Of a DNA stretch of 9,578 nt, positions 1 through 6,965 are shown one piece after another. The translations under genes and the position numbers were made by a program. This DNA comes from RGDT01 sp964630925 (GTDB lineage: Bacteria; Planctomycetota; Planctomycetia; Gemmatales; Gemmataceae). The stretch lies in contig CAZVZK010000256.1 in assembly GCA_964630925.1 (NCBI GenBank), forward strand, positions 1 through 9,578, given 5' to 3'. Each line of letters starts with the position of its first letter. Positions within the stretch are counted from its first letter, which is position 1. Below the pieces are notes generated by a model. That model was not told the DNA's origin, did not search any database, and saw only the letters and a list, made by a program, of their open reading frames with translations.

Positions 1-517
<517 letters not shown>

Positions 518-539
518 GGTCGGGCCTCGGGGGCTGAGT

Positions 540-561
540 GAGACAGGCTGTCTCCAGACAG
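540..561. promoter_or_regulatory. Overlapping inverted repeats (three AGACAG half-sites) upstream of the MoxR gene
   Basis: A perfect 15-bp inverted repeat with one central base (GAGACAG-G-CTGTCTC, 540-554) overlaps a second one (CTGTCT-CC-AGACAG, 548-561). This gives three half-sites in alternating orientation. The array lies 23 bp upstream of the MoxR ATG and immediately after the end of the HEAT-like ORF. The central spacers are too short for stable RNA hairpins, so a protein-binding site on DNA is the likelier reading. No regulator family is recognised from the half-site. Confidence 0.35.
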
Positions 562-807
562 TCACCTTACCCCGGAGGCGTCGGCGCTTCCAGGCCCCTG
601 CCATGTCCCCGCCTTCCGGGCCCTGTAGGGGTCGATCTTCCACATCGCCCGCGCCGCCCCGACGTGGTTCTCGCCACGCAGCCCGCCGACGAGCCAGGGC
701 ACGGCGACGCCCACCCCGCCCACGAGGACGGCGAGCGGCCCGGAGACGCTCCGGGGGTGACGGCCGGCGAGGGCGGCCAGGGCACGGGCCGGCTCCGAGA
801 GGGCCAC
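562..807 (-). CDS. Small HEAT-repeat-like ORF, possibly the remnant of a larger gene
   Basis: This 81-residue frame has strongly G/C third positions (about 90% by eye), as in the surrounding real genes. The segment from about residue 30 to 66, with VGVAVPWLVGGLRGENHVG followed by AARAMWKIDPYRARKAG, resembles the helix pair and 'ALxKIDPxxAxKAG' ending seen in planctomycete HEAT-repeat proteins. Only about one repeat is present, far below the usual many-repeat length. The start used is a GTG at 805-807. The same frame is open back to the TGA that ends the Rpn gene, so any upstream portion has been lost or replaced. A hydrophobic stretch could also suggest a one-pass membrane peptide, but the HEAT reading explains more residues. 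It is either a small scaffold peptide or, more likely, the decayed C-terminal end of a HEAT-repeat gene. Confidence 0.35.
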   Translation of the reverse strand: MALSEPARALAALAGRHPRSVSGPLAVLVGGVGVAVPWLVGGLRGENHVGAARAMWKIDPYRARKAGTWQGPGSADASGVR

Positions 808-831
808 CGCCGGCGGCCAGACTTGCGCCGG

Positions 832-1521
832 TCAGGGCAACAGGGCGACGATCTGCTCCAGGGGTGCCGGCGTCTTCAGGGCCGCGTAGACGGCCTCCAG
901 GGTCGGCAGGTCAACGCCGTCCAGCCGAGTCTCCTTCCGCGCCTTCTCTATCCCGTCCTTCAGGCCCTTCTCCATCCCGTCCTTCAGGCTCTTCTCGATA
1001 GCTTCCTTCTCAAGGTACTTGTCAAATGATGCGACGAACGGCATGATGCCCTCCCTCCTCTTCTTCGCCAGGTGCGCCGAGACGCGGGCCTCTGCGTCCT
1101 CCGGCAACTGGAGCTGCCAGTCGAACAGACGCAGCCACTCACCCGAGCCCACCTCGTCCGGCCTCCACTCCGGATCGTCGTCCACCAGGACGACGACGGT
1201 CACCACCTCCTCGCCGACGAGGCTCCCGGCGTCCTTGTTGTACTGCCAGACGCGGTGCCCGAAGTCCTCCTCGGGGTAGCTCTGCAGCTCGACGTGCAGG
1301 TGGCGGGTGTCGCCGGTCCTCTTCATCAGCCGCAGCAGCTTGTCCACCAGACGCTTGCCCGCCGCCGTCCGCGGGTGCGCCCGCCTCAGCTCCTGCTCCC
1401 GCGATTCCGGCGCGTGCGACCAGTCCACGTCCCTCTCGATCCACGAGAGCAGGAGGGCCGCCAAGAGGCGGAAGTGCTCCTCGATCACCTCCTTCCAAGG
1501 GTTGTCGTAGTCCTGCCTCAC
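832..1521 (-). CDS. Rpn/PD-(D/E)XK nuclease-family protein ('recombination-promoting nuclease/putative transposase'), apparently shortened
   Basis: This is a 229-residue member of the Rpn-like PD-(D/E)XK family, whose studied members are DNA endonucleases that promote recombination. Landmarks are the N-terminal DYDNPWKE (4-11), DVDWS (31-35), GKRLVDKL with Asp60 (55-62), the core strand HLHVELQ with Glu78 and Gln80 (74-80; the E-x-Q form usual in this family), the DFGHRVWQYN helix (86-95), the VVLVDDDPEWRP strand (110-121) and a charged C-terminal helix. That helix carries three 8-residue units, about EKSLKDGM/EKGLKDGI/EKARKETR. Compared with my recollection of relatives of ~300 residues, the stretch between EWRP (~121) and the FDWQLQLPE segment (~133) lacks about 75-80 residues. 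The start is a GTG only 6 nt after the VWA stop codon, implying co-transcription. Whether it is still active is uncertain. Confidence 0.82.
   Translation of the reverse strand: MRQDYDNPWKEVIEEHFRLLAALLLSWIERDVDWSHAPESREQELRRAHPRTAAGKRLVDKLLRLMKRTGDTRHLHVELQSYPEEDFGHRVWQYNKDAGSLVGEEVVTVVVLVDDDPEWRPDEVGSGEWLRLFDWQLQLPEDAEARVSAHLAKKRREGIMPFVASFDKYLEKEAIEKSLKDGMEKGLKDGIEKARKETRLDGVDLPTLEAVYAALKTPAPLEQIVALLP
944..1015 (-). repeat. Three 24-bp tandem units at the 3' end of the Rpn-family gene
   Basis: Units occupy 944-967, 968-991 and 992-1015. The first two differ at only two positions and share the core CCCGTCCTTCAGG (plus strand). The third is degenerate. Each unit equals eight codons, so gain or loss of a unit keeps the reading frame and changes only the length of the C-terminal helix. 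Such K/E/G-rich helical repeats are common at the C-terminus of this family. Confidence 0.85.
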
Positions 1522-1527
1522 ACTCGT

Positions 1528-4500
1528 TCACTCCGCCGGCCCGTCGTCCTTGCCCCACACCTTCTTCTTCGCCCGCTTCAGCGCCTCCATCGTGTCCCCC
1601 GCGGGCTCCGCCGGCCTCGCCGCCTCCGGCACGCCACCACCGCCTTTCGCCGCGACAGGTCGCGCCGGCAGCGGCCCCTCCGTCGTGCCCTCGAAGCGCC
1701 GTGTCACGCCCTCGCCCACGGGCCGCGCGCTGAGCCGCGCCGCCGTCTCCTTCGCCGGCGGCGGCACCGGCAGGCCACGCAGCCGCGCCCAGACCCGCCC
1801 CAGCGCCTCCGACACCTCGTTCGCGTCGAACGCCAGCCGCCGCACGGCGACATCCAGCAGCAGCAGCCCCGCCGCCAGGAACAGGAGCCAGTAGTGGAAC
1901 GGCAGCGAGAACCGCGACCTCGTCTCGGGCTCACGGAACACCACCCCCTTGCTCGCCGCCTCGTCCAGCAGCTCCGCCTCGTCGAAGTACCTCTCCCCGC
2001 CCGTGATCTCGCGCAGACGCTCCAGCAGCGGCTCGTTCGTCACCAGCTCGCTGAACTCCGGCGAGTACGGCAGCGTCACGCCCGCACGCACGCCGTCGCG
2101 CTCCTCCACCTCGACCTCCTTGCCGTCCGGCCCCTTCTTCTTCACCTTGCGCACCGCCTGAGCCGCGATGAAGTACGAGCCCGCCTCGTCCGCCTTCACC
2201 TCCGCCTCGTACACGCCCCCCGCCTTCTGCGTGAACCGGATCTCCTTCTTCTCCCCCGGCTCCCCGCCCCGGCCCGTCGGCCTCGTCAGCCCGCCCTCCA
2301 GCCTCAGATCCGTGATCGGCTTCTTGTCCGGCGTCTCCGCCCTCACCACGATCTTGATCTTGCCGTTGGCCACCTCGGCGTCCATCTGCAATCGCCCGCT
2401 CTCCGTCGGCCGCAGCGACCACGCCAGCAACTGCTCCCAGAACGGCCCGAACGTCCCCCTGTCCATCCACTCCCGGCACCACGGGTTCGCCCCGCCCGCG
2501 TCCGACGTGAACGCCACGCCCTTCCCCAGCCCGTAGTGCCAGTGCGCCAGGATCGGGAACTCCTGCTCCGCGAACCGCGGCGTGATGATCGGCACCTCCA
2601 CCAATTCACTCGGCTTCGGCGTCGTCCGCACGAAGCCCCCCAGCTTCGGCAGCTCCGGCAGCTTCCGGATCGGCTCCGTGCGGAAGCGCACGATCGGCTG
2701 GAACGGCTGCCGATGCACGAACGCCTGCGAGACCAGCCGCGTCTCCTTGATGTAGATCGCCGGCAGCTTCTTCGGGTCGGTCACCTTGTAGTAACGCTTC
2801 TTCCCGCGCTCGCCCGGCATCGCCGTCGCGATCTCCTCCATCGCCGCGTCCTGCGGCGCCCCGTGCGTCGCCACCCCCACCGTCGCGATGGTGATCTTGT
2901 CCGCCTTGATCTGCTTGAGCAGCCCCTTGTTCGTCTGCTGCGGGTCGCCGTCCGAGATGATGATGATGTGCTTCGCCCCGAAGTCCTTCTTCTTGTCCAT
3001 CAGCGCGTCGTGCGCCATCTGCAGCGCCGGGTCGAAGTCCGGCATGTCCCCCGGCACCATCGCGTCGATGGCCGCCAGGATCCTACCACGGTTCGGACCC
3101 GCCTCCTGCATCTTCACGTGCCACTGGCACACGAAGTTGTAATCGATGATCCCCACCTCGTCCGTCGGCCCCAGACGCTCCACCGCCAGCTTGGCGATGA
3201 TCTTCTGCCAGCGGTTGCCGTCGGCCATCTCCGAGGCGTGCATGATCATCACCAGCCCGCCCTTGCCCTGCACCTTCAGCGACTTGATGTCGCAGTCCAC
3301 CGGCAGCGCCTTCTCCACCGGCGTGTTCTGCCACCCGCCCGCGCCGAAGCTCTCGTTCCCGCCGATCATCACCAGCCCGCACCCCTGGTCGTGCGTGTTC
3401 GATCGCAGCACCTCCTGATGCTCCTCGCTGATCCGGTCCGCCGGCACGTTCGCCAGCACGACGCAATCGAAATTACTCAGGAAGACCGCGAGCTTGTCGC
3501 GCTCCTTGTAGTTCTCCAGGATGTCCACCGGCTCCGCGACGATCTTGAACCGCTTCTCCCCGGCCCGCACCAGCCGCTGCACCAGATCGTCGTGGTCCCC
3601 GGCCTTGTTCTCCAGGATGAGGATGCGGCCCTGCCCCCGCGCCACCACGTGGGTGCTGGCCCGGTTGTTCTCGACGCGGTCGCCTGACACCCCCCGCTTT
3701 CGGTTCCCCTTGGCGTCCTCCGTGAACAACGGCTCGAACTCGGCCTCGTAGGTGTACGACCGCTGCTCCTCGGTGGTCTTCACGTCGAACGAGAACGGGT
3801 TCGGCCCGAGGTGGACACGCACGTCCTCCCGGCGCGCGATGATCTTGACCGCGTCGCGCTGGTCGGTGATCTGCCGCAGCGTCAGCCGCCCGATGACCGT
3901 GTTGGGGTTGTGGCTGCGGACGAGCACCTTGACGGGGACCACCGCACCCCTCTCGCTCACCGGCGGGGCGTGCACCATCTCGACCAGCACCTCGCTGTCG
4001 TTGCGCACCCCGGCCGCCAGCGGCAGCACGTCGATCTGCACCCCCAGCGTCTTCGCCAGCTGGGCCTGCTCCACGGCGTTGCCGAGGTTCTCGTTGCCGT
4101 CCGAGATGAGGACGATGCGCCGCGCCGTCCCCTCCGGGAAGCTGGCGAGGGCGAGCTTGAGCGCCGCGCCGATGTCGGTGTAATTCCCGTCCTCGACCGA
4201 GGGCAATTCGCGGAGGTTGAACCGCGGCGTGTCGCTCGGCGGCAGCTCCAGGCGTGGCCGCCGTCCGAAGACGAGCAGCCCGGCGAAGTCGCGCTCGTGC
4301 CCCGCCCCGCGCCGCTGCACGCTCGCGTTGATGAAGTCCATGATCCGCTTGCCGCGCAGGTCGATCTTGGACCCGGGGTTGGCGGGGTCATCCCCCATCT
4401 CCTGCGGGATCGAGCGTGAGCGGTCCAGGACGAACAGGACGGTCATGGCCCGGCTGGCCTGCGAGAAGAACGGCTCCGCCAGGGCGAACGCCAGCAGCGC

Positions 4501-4968
4501 CACGCCGAGGGCGCGCAGCCCCATCGCCACCCACGGCCTGGCCTCGAACCTGTTCAACTTGCCCCACCCCGTGCGGATGACGAGCGGCACCCCGAGGAGC
4601 AGCAGGAGCCACAGCGGCGACCGGATGCGCATCTCGGTGACCGACGTGCCGAGGTCCAGAAACGCGCGTTCGCTGCCCGGCAGGACCAGCCCGCCGAGCC
4701 CGGCGGCGAGGAGCGCCGCGCAGGTGATGGCCGCCCACTTCTCCCAGAAGCCGGCCATGAGGAGCAGCGCGACGAGGAGGACGATCCCGGAGAACCCGCC
4801 GCCGGCCATCCACCACGCGGCATCGTGGGGCAGGGCGAGCCCGCCCAGCCCGAACAGGGCCAGCGCCGCGCCGGGCAAGATCAGCGTGAGGCGACGCCGG
4901 GACACGCCGAAGGCGGCGACGAGGATGCCGGCGCACAGGAGGGCGAGGCGGAACCAGATGGCGGGCAT
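1528..4968 (-). CDS. Large membrane protein with two VWA domains and a glutamine-amidotransferase-like domain
   Basis: The protein has 1146 residues. Several membrane segments lie in the first ~170 residues (about 4-20, 28-46, 58-75, 78-96, 116-131, 147-165). VWA domain 1 has an intact metal site: DRSRS (182-186), the YTDIG threonine (Thr264) and ISDGNEN (Asp290). A beta-rich linker leads to a class I amidotransferase-like domain (~447-560, with VVLANVPA and MIGGNESFGAGGW) without a recognisable catalytic Cys. VWA-like domain 2 (~571-745) keeps IIIISDGD (Asp673), but its DxSxS position reads HASEM (577-581). The HWHYGLGKGVAFTSD segment (809-823) and the FWEQLLAWSLRP end (843-854) are family hallmarks. 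A membrane helix (~1024-1042) and a ~100-residue charged cytosolic tail follow. In planctomycetes such proteins cluster with MoxR, the likely ATPase partner. The ATG at 4966-4968 gives a proper first membrane helix; no clear ribosome binding site is seen. The architecture is secure, the biological task unknown. Confidence 0.93.
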   Translation of the reverse strand: MPAIWFRLALLCAGILVAAFGVSRRRLTLILPGAALALFGLGGLALPHDAAWWMAGGGFSGIVLLVALLLMAGFWEKWAAITCAALLAAGLGGLVLPGSERAFLDLGTSVTEMRIRSPLWLLLLLGVPLVIRTGWGKLNRFEARPWVAMGLRALGVALLAFALAEPFFSQASRAMTVLFVLDRSRSIPQEMGDDPANPGSKIDLRGKRIMDFINASVQRRGAGHERDFAGLLVFGRRPRLELPPSDTPRFNLRELPSVEDGNYTDIGAALKLALASFPEGTARRIVLISDGNENLGNAVEQAQLAKTLGVQIDVLPLAAGVRNDSEVLVEMVHAPPVSERGAVVPVKVLVRSHNPNTVIGRLTLRQITDQRDAVKIIARREDVRVHLGPNPFSFDVKTTEEQRSYTYEAEFEPLFTEDAKGNRKRGVSGDRVENNRASTHVVARGQGRILILENKAGDHDDLVQRLVRAGEKRFKIVAEPVDILENYKERDKLAVFLSNFDCVVLANVPADRISEEHQEVLRSNTHDQGCGLVMIGGNESFGAGGWQNTPVEKALPVDCDIKSLKVQGKGGLVMIMHASEMADGNRWQKIIAKLAVERLGPTDEVGIIDYNFVCQWHVKMQEAGPNRGRILAAIDAMVPGDMPDFDPALQMAHDALMDKKKDFGAKHIIIISDGDPQQTNKGLLKQIKADKITIATVGVATHGAPQDAAMEEIATAMPGERGKKRYYKVTDPKKLPAIYIKETRLVSQAFVHRQPFQPIVRFRTEPIRKLPELPKLGGFVRTTPKPSELVEVPIITPRFAEQEFPILAHWHYGLGKGVAFTSDAGGANPWCREWMDRGTFGPFWEQLLAWSLRPTESGRLQMDAEVANGKIKIVVRAETPDKKPITDLRLEGGLTRPTGRGGEPGEKKEIRFTQKAGGVYEAEVKADEAGSYFIAAQAVRKVKKKGPDGKEVEVEERDGVRAGVTLPYSPEFSELVTNEPLLERLREITGGERYFDEAELLDEAASKGVVFREPETRSRFSLPFHYWLLFLAAGLLLLDVAVRRLAFDANEVSEALGRVWARLRGLPVPPPAKETAARLSARPVGEGVTRRFEGTTEGPLPARPVAAKGGGGVPEAARPAEPAGDTMEALKRAKKKVWGKDDGPAE

Positions 4969-5276
4969 TGGCGGGCCCAGTGGAGGTGGGGCGGCTCTGG
5001 TGTAGGGTATCCGGCCGGCGCCGCCGGCGTCTACGGGACGGGTGAGAAGGGCAGGGGGAGTTGACGCCGCCGACGATGATCACCGAGGGACGTGTGATCC
5101 GCAGAGACGAGCCAGAGTTTACCCCGCCTCCACCCGAATTCCTAGAGACAGAGTGCGCCGGAGCGCCCTATTCTCAAGGGCGGCGGGCCTCCTGGCCCGT
5201 CGATCCGTGCGCCCCCCTGTCCCATCCGCCCCCACATCCCGCTCCCGTCGATCCACCCCCGAGGCGAGGGCCCACG
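4969..5276. other. 308-bp divergent intergenic region with GC-rich inverted repeats
   Basis: This non-coding stretch separates the minus-strand VWA gene from the plus-strand TIGR02996 gene and must hold the promoters of both. It contains a cluster of nested short palindromes at 5011-5029 (including the inverted repeat GCCGGC-GCC-GCCGGC at 5014-5028) and a hairpin at 5181-5202. A proline-rich frame is open on the plus strand from 5061 into the TIGR02996 gene, but it shows no protein-like features before 5277. No convincing -35/-10 pair was found. Confidence 0.6.
5181..5202 (+). other. Hairpin in the leader of the TIGR02996 gene
   Basis: A 9-bp stem (CGGCGGGCC pairing with GGCCCGTCG, one G-U pair) closes a TCCT loop. 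It lies about 75 nt upstream of the ATG at 5277. There is no T-tract after it, so it does not look like an intrinsic terminator. It may be a leader structure or a chance result of base composition. Confidence 0.3.
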
Positions 5277-5657
5277 ATGAACACCGAGGCCGAGTGGAAG
5301 AAGGCCCTGCGGAAGTCCCCCGGCGACAACACACTCCTCCTCGCCTACGCCGACTGGCTGGAGGAGAACGGCGACCAGCTCCGCGCCTGCAAGGCCCGCC
5401 AGGACGCCGGCGCCGGGACGCTCGTGTACCGCCTCACGCACCCGAGCTGGGGCGGCGAGCTGTTCGGCGAGTTCGCCAAACTGCTCCACCTCAAGCAGCA
5501 CATCAACCTGAAGCTCCTCATGAGGCCCACCCGGCTGTACGCCCGCACGCCGGCCGAGCCCGGCGTCAACCCCGACGAGCTGACCGTCGTCGTCGAGTGG
5601 GTCGCCAGGCCCGTCGAGATCGCCCGCCGCCCCTTCACGCGCGACCTGCAGCTCTGA
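5277..5657 (+). CDS. TIGR02996 (Gemmata repeat-companion) domain protein with unknown C-terminal region
   Basis: The product has 126 residues. Residues 1-45 fit the TIGR02996 domain: an acidic N-terminus followed by LLLAYADWLEENGDQLRACK (about 20-39), with the diagnostic YADWLEE-GD core. This domain was named for Gemmata obscuriglobus, where it usually precedes repeat regions such as leucine-rich-like or WD-type repeats. Here the remaining ~80 residues show no repeat; they contain a short Leu/Lys-rich helix (LLHLKQHINLKLLM) and a likely beta segment (ELTVVVEWVARPVEI). No signal peptide or membrane helix is present, so it is probably cytosolic. ATG 5277 is preferred over the open frame reaching back to 5061 because the domain normally begins near residue 1 and GAGGG lies 6 nt upstream. 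It converges on the aldo/keto-reductase-like gene with 5 nt between stops. Function unknown. Confidence 0.85.
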   Translation: MNTEAEWKKALRKSPGDNTLLLAYADWLEENGDQLRACKARQDAGAGTLVYRLTHPSWGGELFGEFAKLLHLKQHINLKLLMRPTRLYARTPAEPGVNPDELTVVVEWVARPVEIARRPFTRDLQL

Positions 5658-5662
5658 CCGGC

Positions 5663-6520
5663 TCATCCGAACCTCCCCGCGTGCCGCCTCACCCGATCCC
5701 CGTGCGCCGCCATCGCCGCTTGCTCCTCATCCCGTAGTGGCCCGCCCGCGTCGAGGACGCGTAGATCCTCCTCCATCTCCGCCCGGCTCTTCGGGGCCGC
5801 TAGCGTGACCGCCACCGCCGGATTCCGGAGGACGAAGCGATACCACTCCGGCGCACGCGGCACGGAGAACCCCGGCGGGTCGTCCGGCGTCGGCTTGAGC
5901 AGCGCCCCCCAGCGCAGCGCGGTGTATGCGATGACCGGCACCCCCAGCGGCACCGTCACCGGGAACACCTCGCGCTCCGCCCCGCGATGCGCCGCGTTGT
6001 AGCGGATCATGACGAGGTCGATCAGCCCGCTCCCAGCCATCAGCGCCGCCAGCCCGCGTTGATGGCTCGTCACCCCGATCCGCCGCACGACGCCGTCCCG
6101 CTTGGCGTCGCGTAGATACCGCAGCGACCCGCCCGGCCCGGTGATCGCCTCCCACTCCTCCGGCTTCTCGACGTAGTACACGGTCAGCACGTCGATGTAG
6201 TCCGTCCCGAGCAGCGCCAGCACGCCCGCCAGCTCCGCCGCCGCCTCGTCCGCACCGCGCGCCGCGAATTGCGCACAGACGACGACGGACCGCCTCGCTG
6301 CACCCAGAGACGCGACGGCGGCCGTGAACGCATCGCCCTCGGACGCCCCCTCGGCCAGCCCCGCCCAGTTGAGGAAGTTGACGCCGCGCCCCAGCGCGTG
6401 CAACACATCCTCCGCCGTGACGGTGCTCTCGGAGTACGACGCCAGCCCGAGCCGGCACACCGGCACGCCGAACGCCTCTGCCGGTGTCATCAGGAACGGG
6501 TGGAGCGCCGCCACGATCAT
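5663..6520 (-). CDS. Aldo/keto-reductase-fold protein lacking the usual catalytic tetrad
   Basis: This 285-residue protein has the order of AKR landmarks: the GVNFLNWAG segment (46-54) where AKRs have GxNFxDTA, strand VVVCAQF (79-85), GTDYIDVLTVYYVEKP (105-120) in place of the D-L-Y-x-x-H-x strand, GVVRRIGVTSH (143-153) in place of IGVSN, RYNAAHRG (173-180) and a late VPVIAYTALRWG segment (194-205). The classical Asp-Tyr-Lys-His set is not preserved: the Asp position reads Asn51, the Lys position reads Gln84 and the His position reads Tyr. NADPH-dependent carbonyl reduction is therefore doubtful, although the fold could still bind a nucleotide or act differently. ATG at 6518-6520 has GAGGG 4 nt upstream. 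It is the last gene of a three-gene minus-strand set, 13 nt after the lipoprotein stop. Fold assignment is strong, activity uncertain. Confidence 0.88.
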   Translation of the reverse strand: MIVAALHPFLMTPAEAFGVPVCRLGLASYSESTVTAEDVLHALGRGVNFLNWAGLAEGASEGDAFTAAVASLGAARRSVVVCAQFAARGADEAAAELAGVLALLGTDYIDVLTVYYVEKPEEWEAITGPGGSLRYLRDAKRDGVVRRIGVTSHQRGLAALMAGSGLIDLVMIRYNAAHRGAEREVFPVTVPLGVPVIAYTALRWGALLKPTPDDPPGFSVPRAPEWYRFVLRNPAVAVTLAAPKSRAEMEEDLRVLDAGGPLRDEEQAAMAAHGDRVRRHAGRFG

Positions 6521-6533
6521 GCAACCCTCACGC

Positions 6534-6953
6534 TCAATCCGTCTTCTTCGACGCTTCGTGGGCGGCCTTCAGAGCCTTCCTCAGCCTCTCCGAGTCGCCA
6601 CCCCGGTAATACGGCTTGTGTCGCTCGTCAACCCGGATGGAGAAGGCCCCCGGAGGCTCCTGTAGCTCGTAGAGTTGGACGGACACGACATGGCCGTCGG
6701 CCGTCGTGATCTCAAGGTCGGCGGGGTGTTGCCACGTCAACGGCTCGTAGTCCCGACTCGCGGGCCGCAAGGAGTCGAGGATTTCTTGCCAATGCTGTTG
6801 AGGGACGGCGAACTCGTGCCGCTTCTCCGCCCACCTTGCAAAGACCGTGGCCTTCATGGCCTTGATGTCGGAGACGGCGGGCAGCGGATCCCCACCACCG
6901 CACCCCACGGCCAGGGTCGCGAAGAGGACAGATGCCGTCGACAGTGGCCGCAT
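6534..6953 (-). CDS. Small putative lipoprotein, function unknown
   Basis: The product has 139 residues. The N-terminus MRPLSTASVLFATLAVGC reads as a lipoprotein signal with the candidate lipidated Cys18, although -3/-2 are Ala-Val rather than the preferred Leu-Ala. The mature part is ~121 residues, mostly polar, with a Trp-containing helix (HEFAVPQQHWQEILDSL, about 46-62), a beta-like region (LEITTADGHVVSVQLYEL, about 79-96) and a basic C-terminal helix (ERLRKALKAAHEASKK). I do not recognise the family. The gene has more A/T at third positions than its neighbours. The start is well supported: GGGAGGT (complement of 6958-6964) sits 4 nt upstream, directly beside the hydrolase stop codon. It lies between the hydrolase (12-nt gap) and the aldo/keto-reductase-like gene (13-nt gap), so it is probably co-expressed and anchored facing the periplasm. 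Confidence 0.75.
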   Translation of the reverse strand: MRPLSTASVLFATLAVGCGGGDPLPAVSDIKAMKATVFARWAEKRHEFAVPQQHWQEILDSLRPASRDYEPLTWQHPADLEITTADGHVVSVQLYELQEPPGAFSIRVDERHKPYYRGGDSERLRKALKAAHEASKKTD

Positions 6954-6965
6954 AAAGACCTCCCG

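Noticed and set aside
562..807. Single-pass membrane peptide
   Set aside because: The hydrophobic stretch is interrupted by Gly and Pro, and it is better explained as the helices of a HEAT-like repeat.
1072..3687. 871-codon plus-strand open frame antisense to the Rpn and VWA genes
   Set aside because: It spans two well-supported opposite-strand genes and their junction, is dominated by Arg/His/Pro/Leu, and has no recognisable domain. It is the expected mirror of G/C-rich third positions.
4388..5083. 231-codon minus-strand frame overlapping the start of the VWA gene
   Set aside because: It runs out of frame through the membrane segments of the VWA gene and gives an Arg/Pro/Ala-rich product, so it is a shadow.
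5061..5276. 72-codon N-terminal extension of the TIGR02996 gene
   Set aside because: The stretch is proline-rich and featureless, the domain normally begins near residue 1, and a good ribosome binding site precedes the ATG at 5277.
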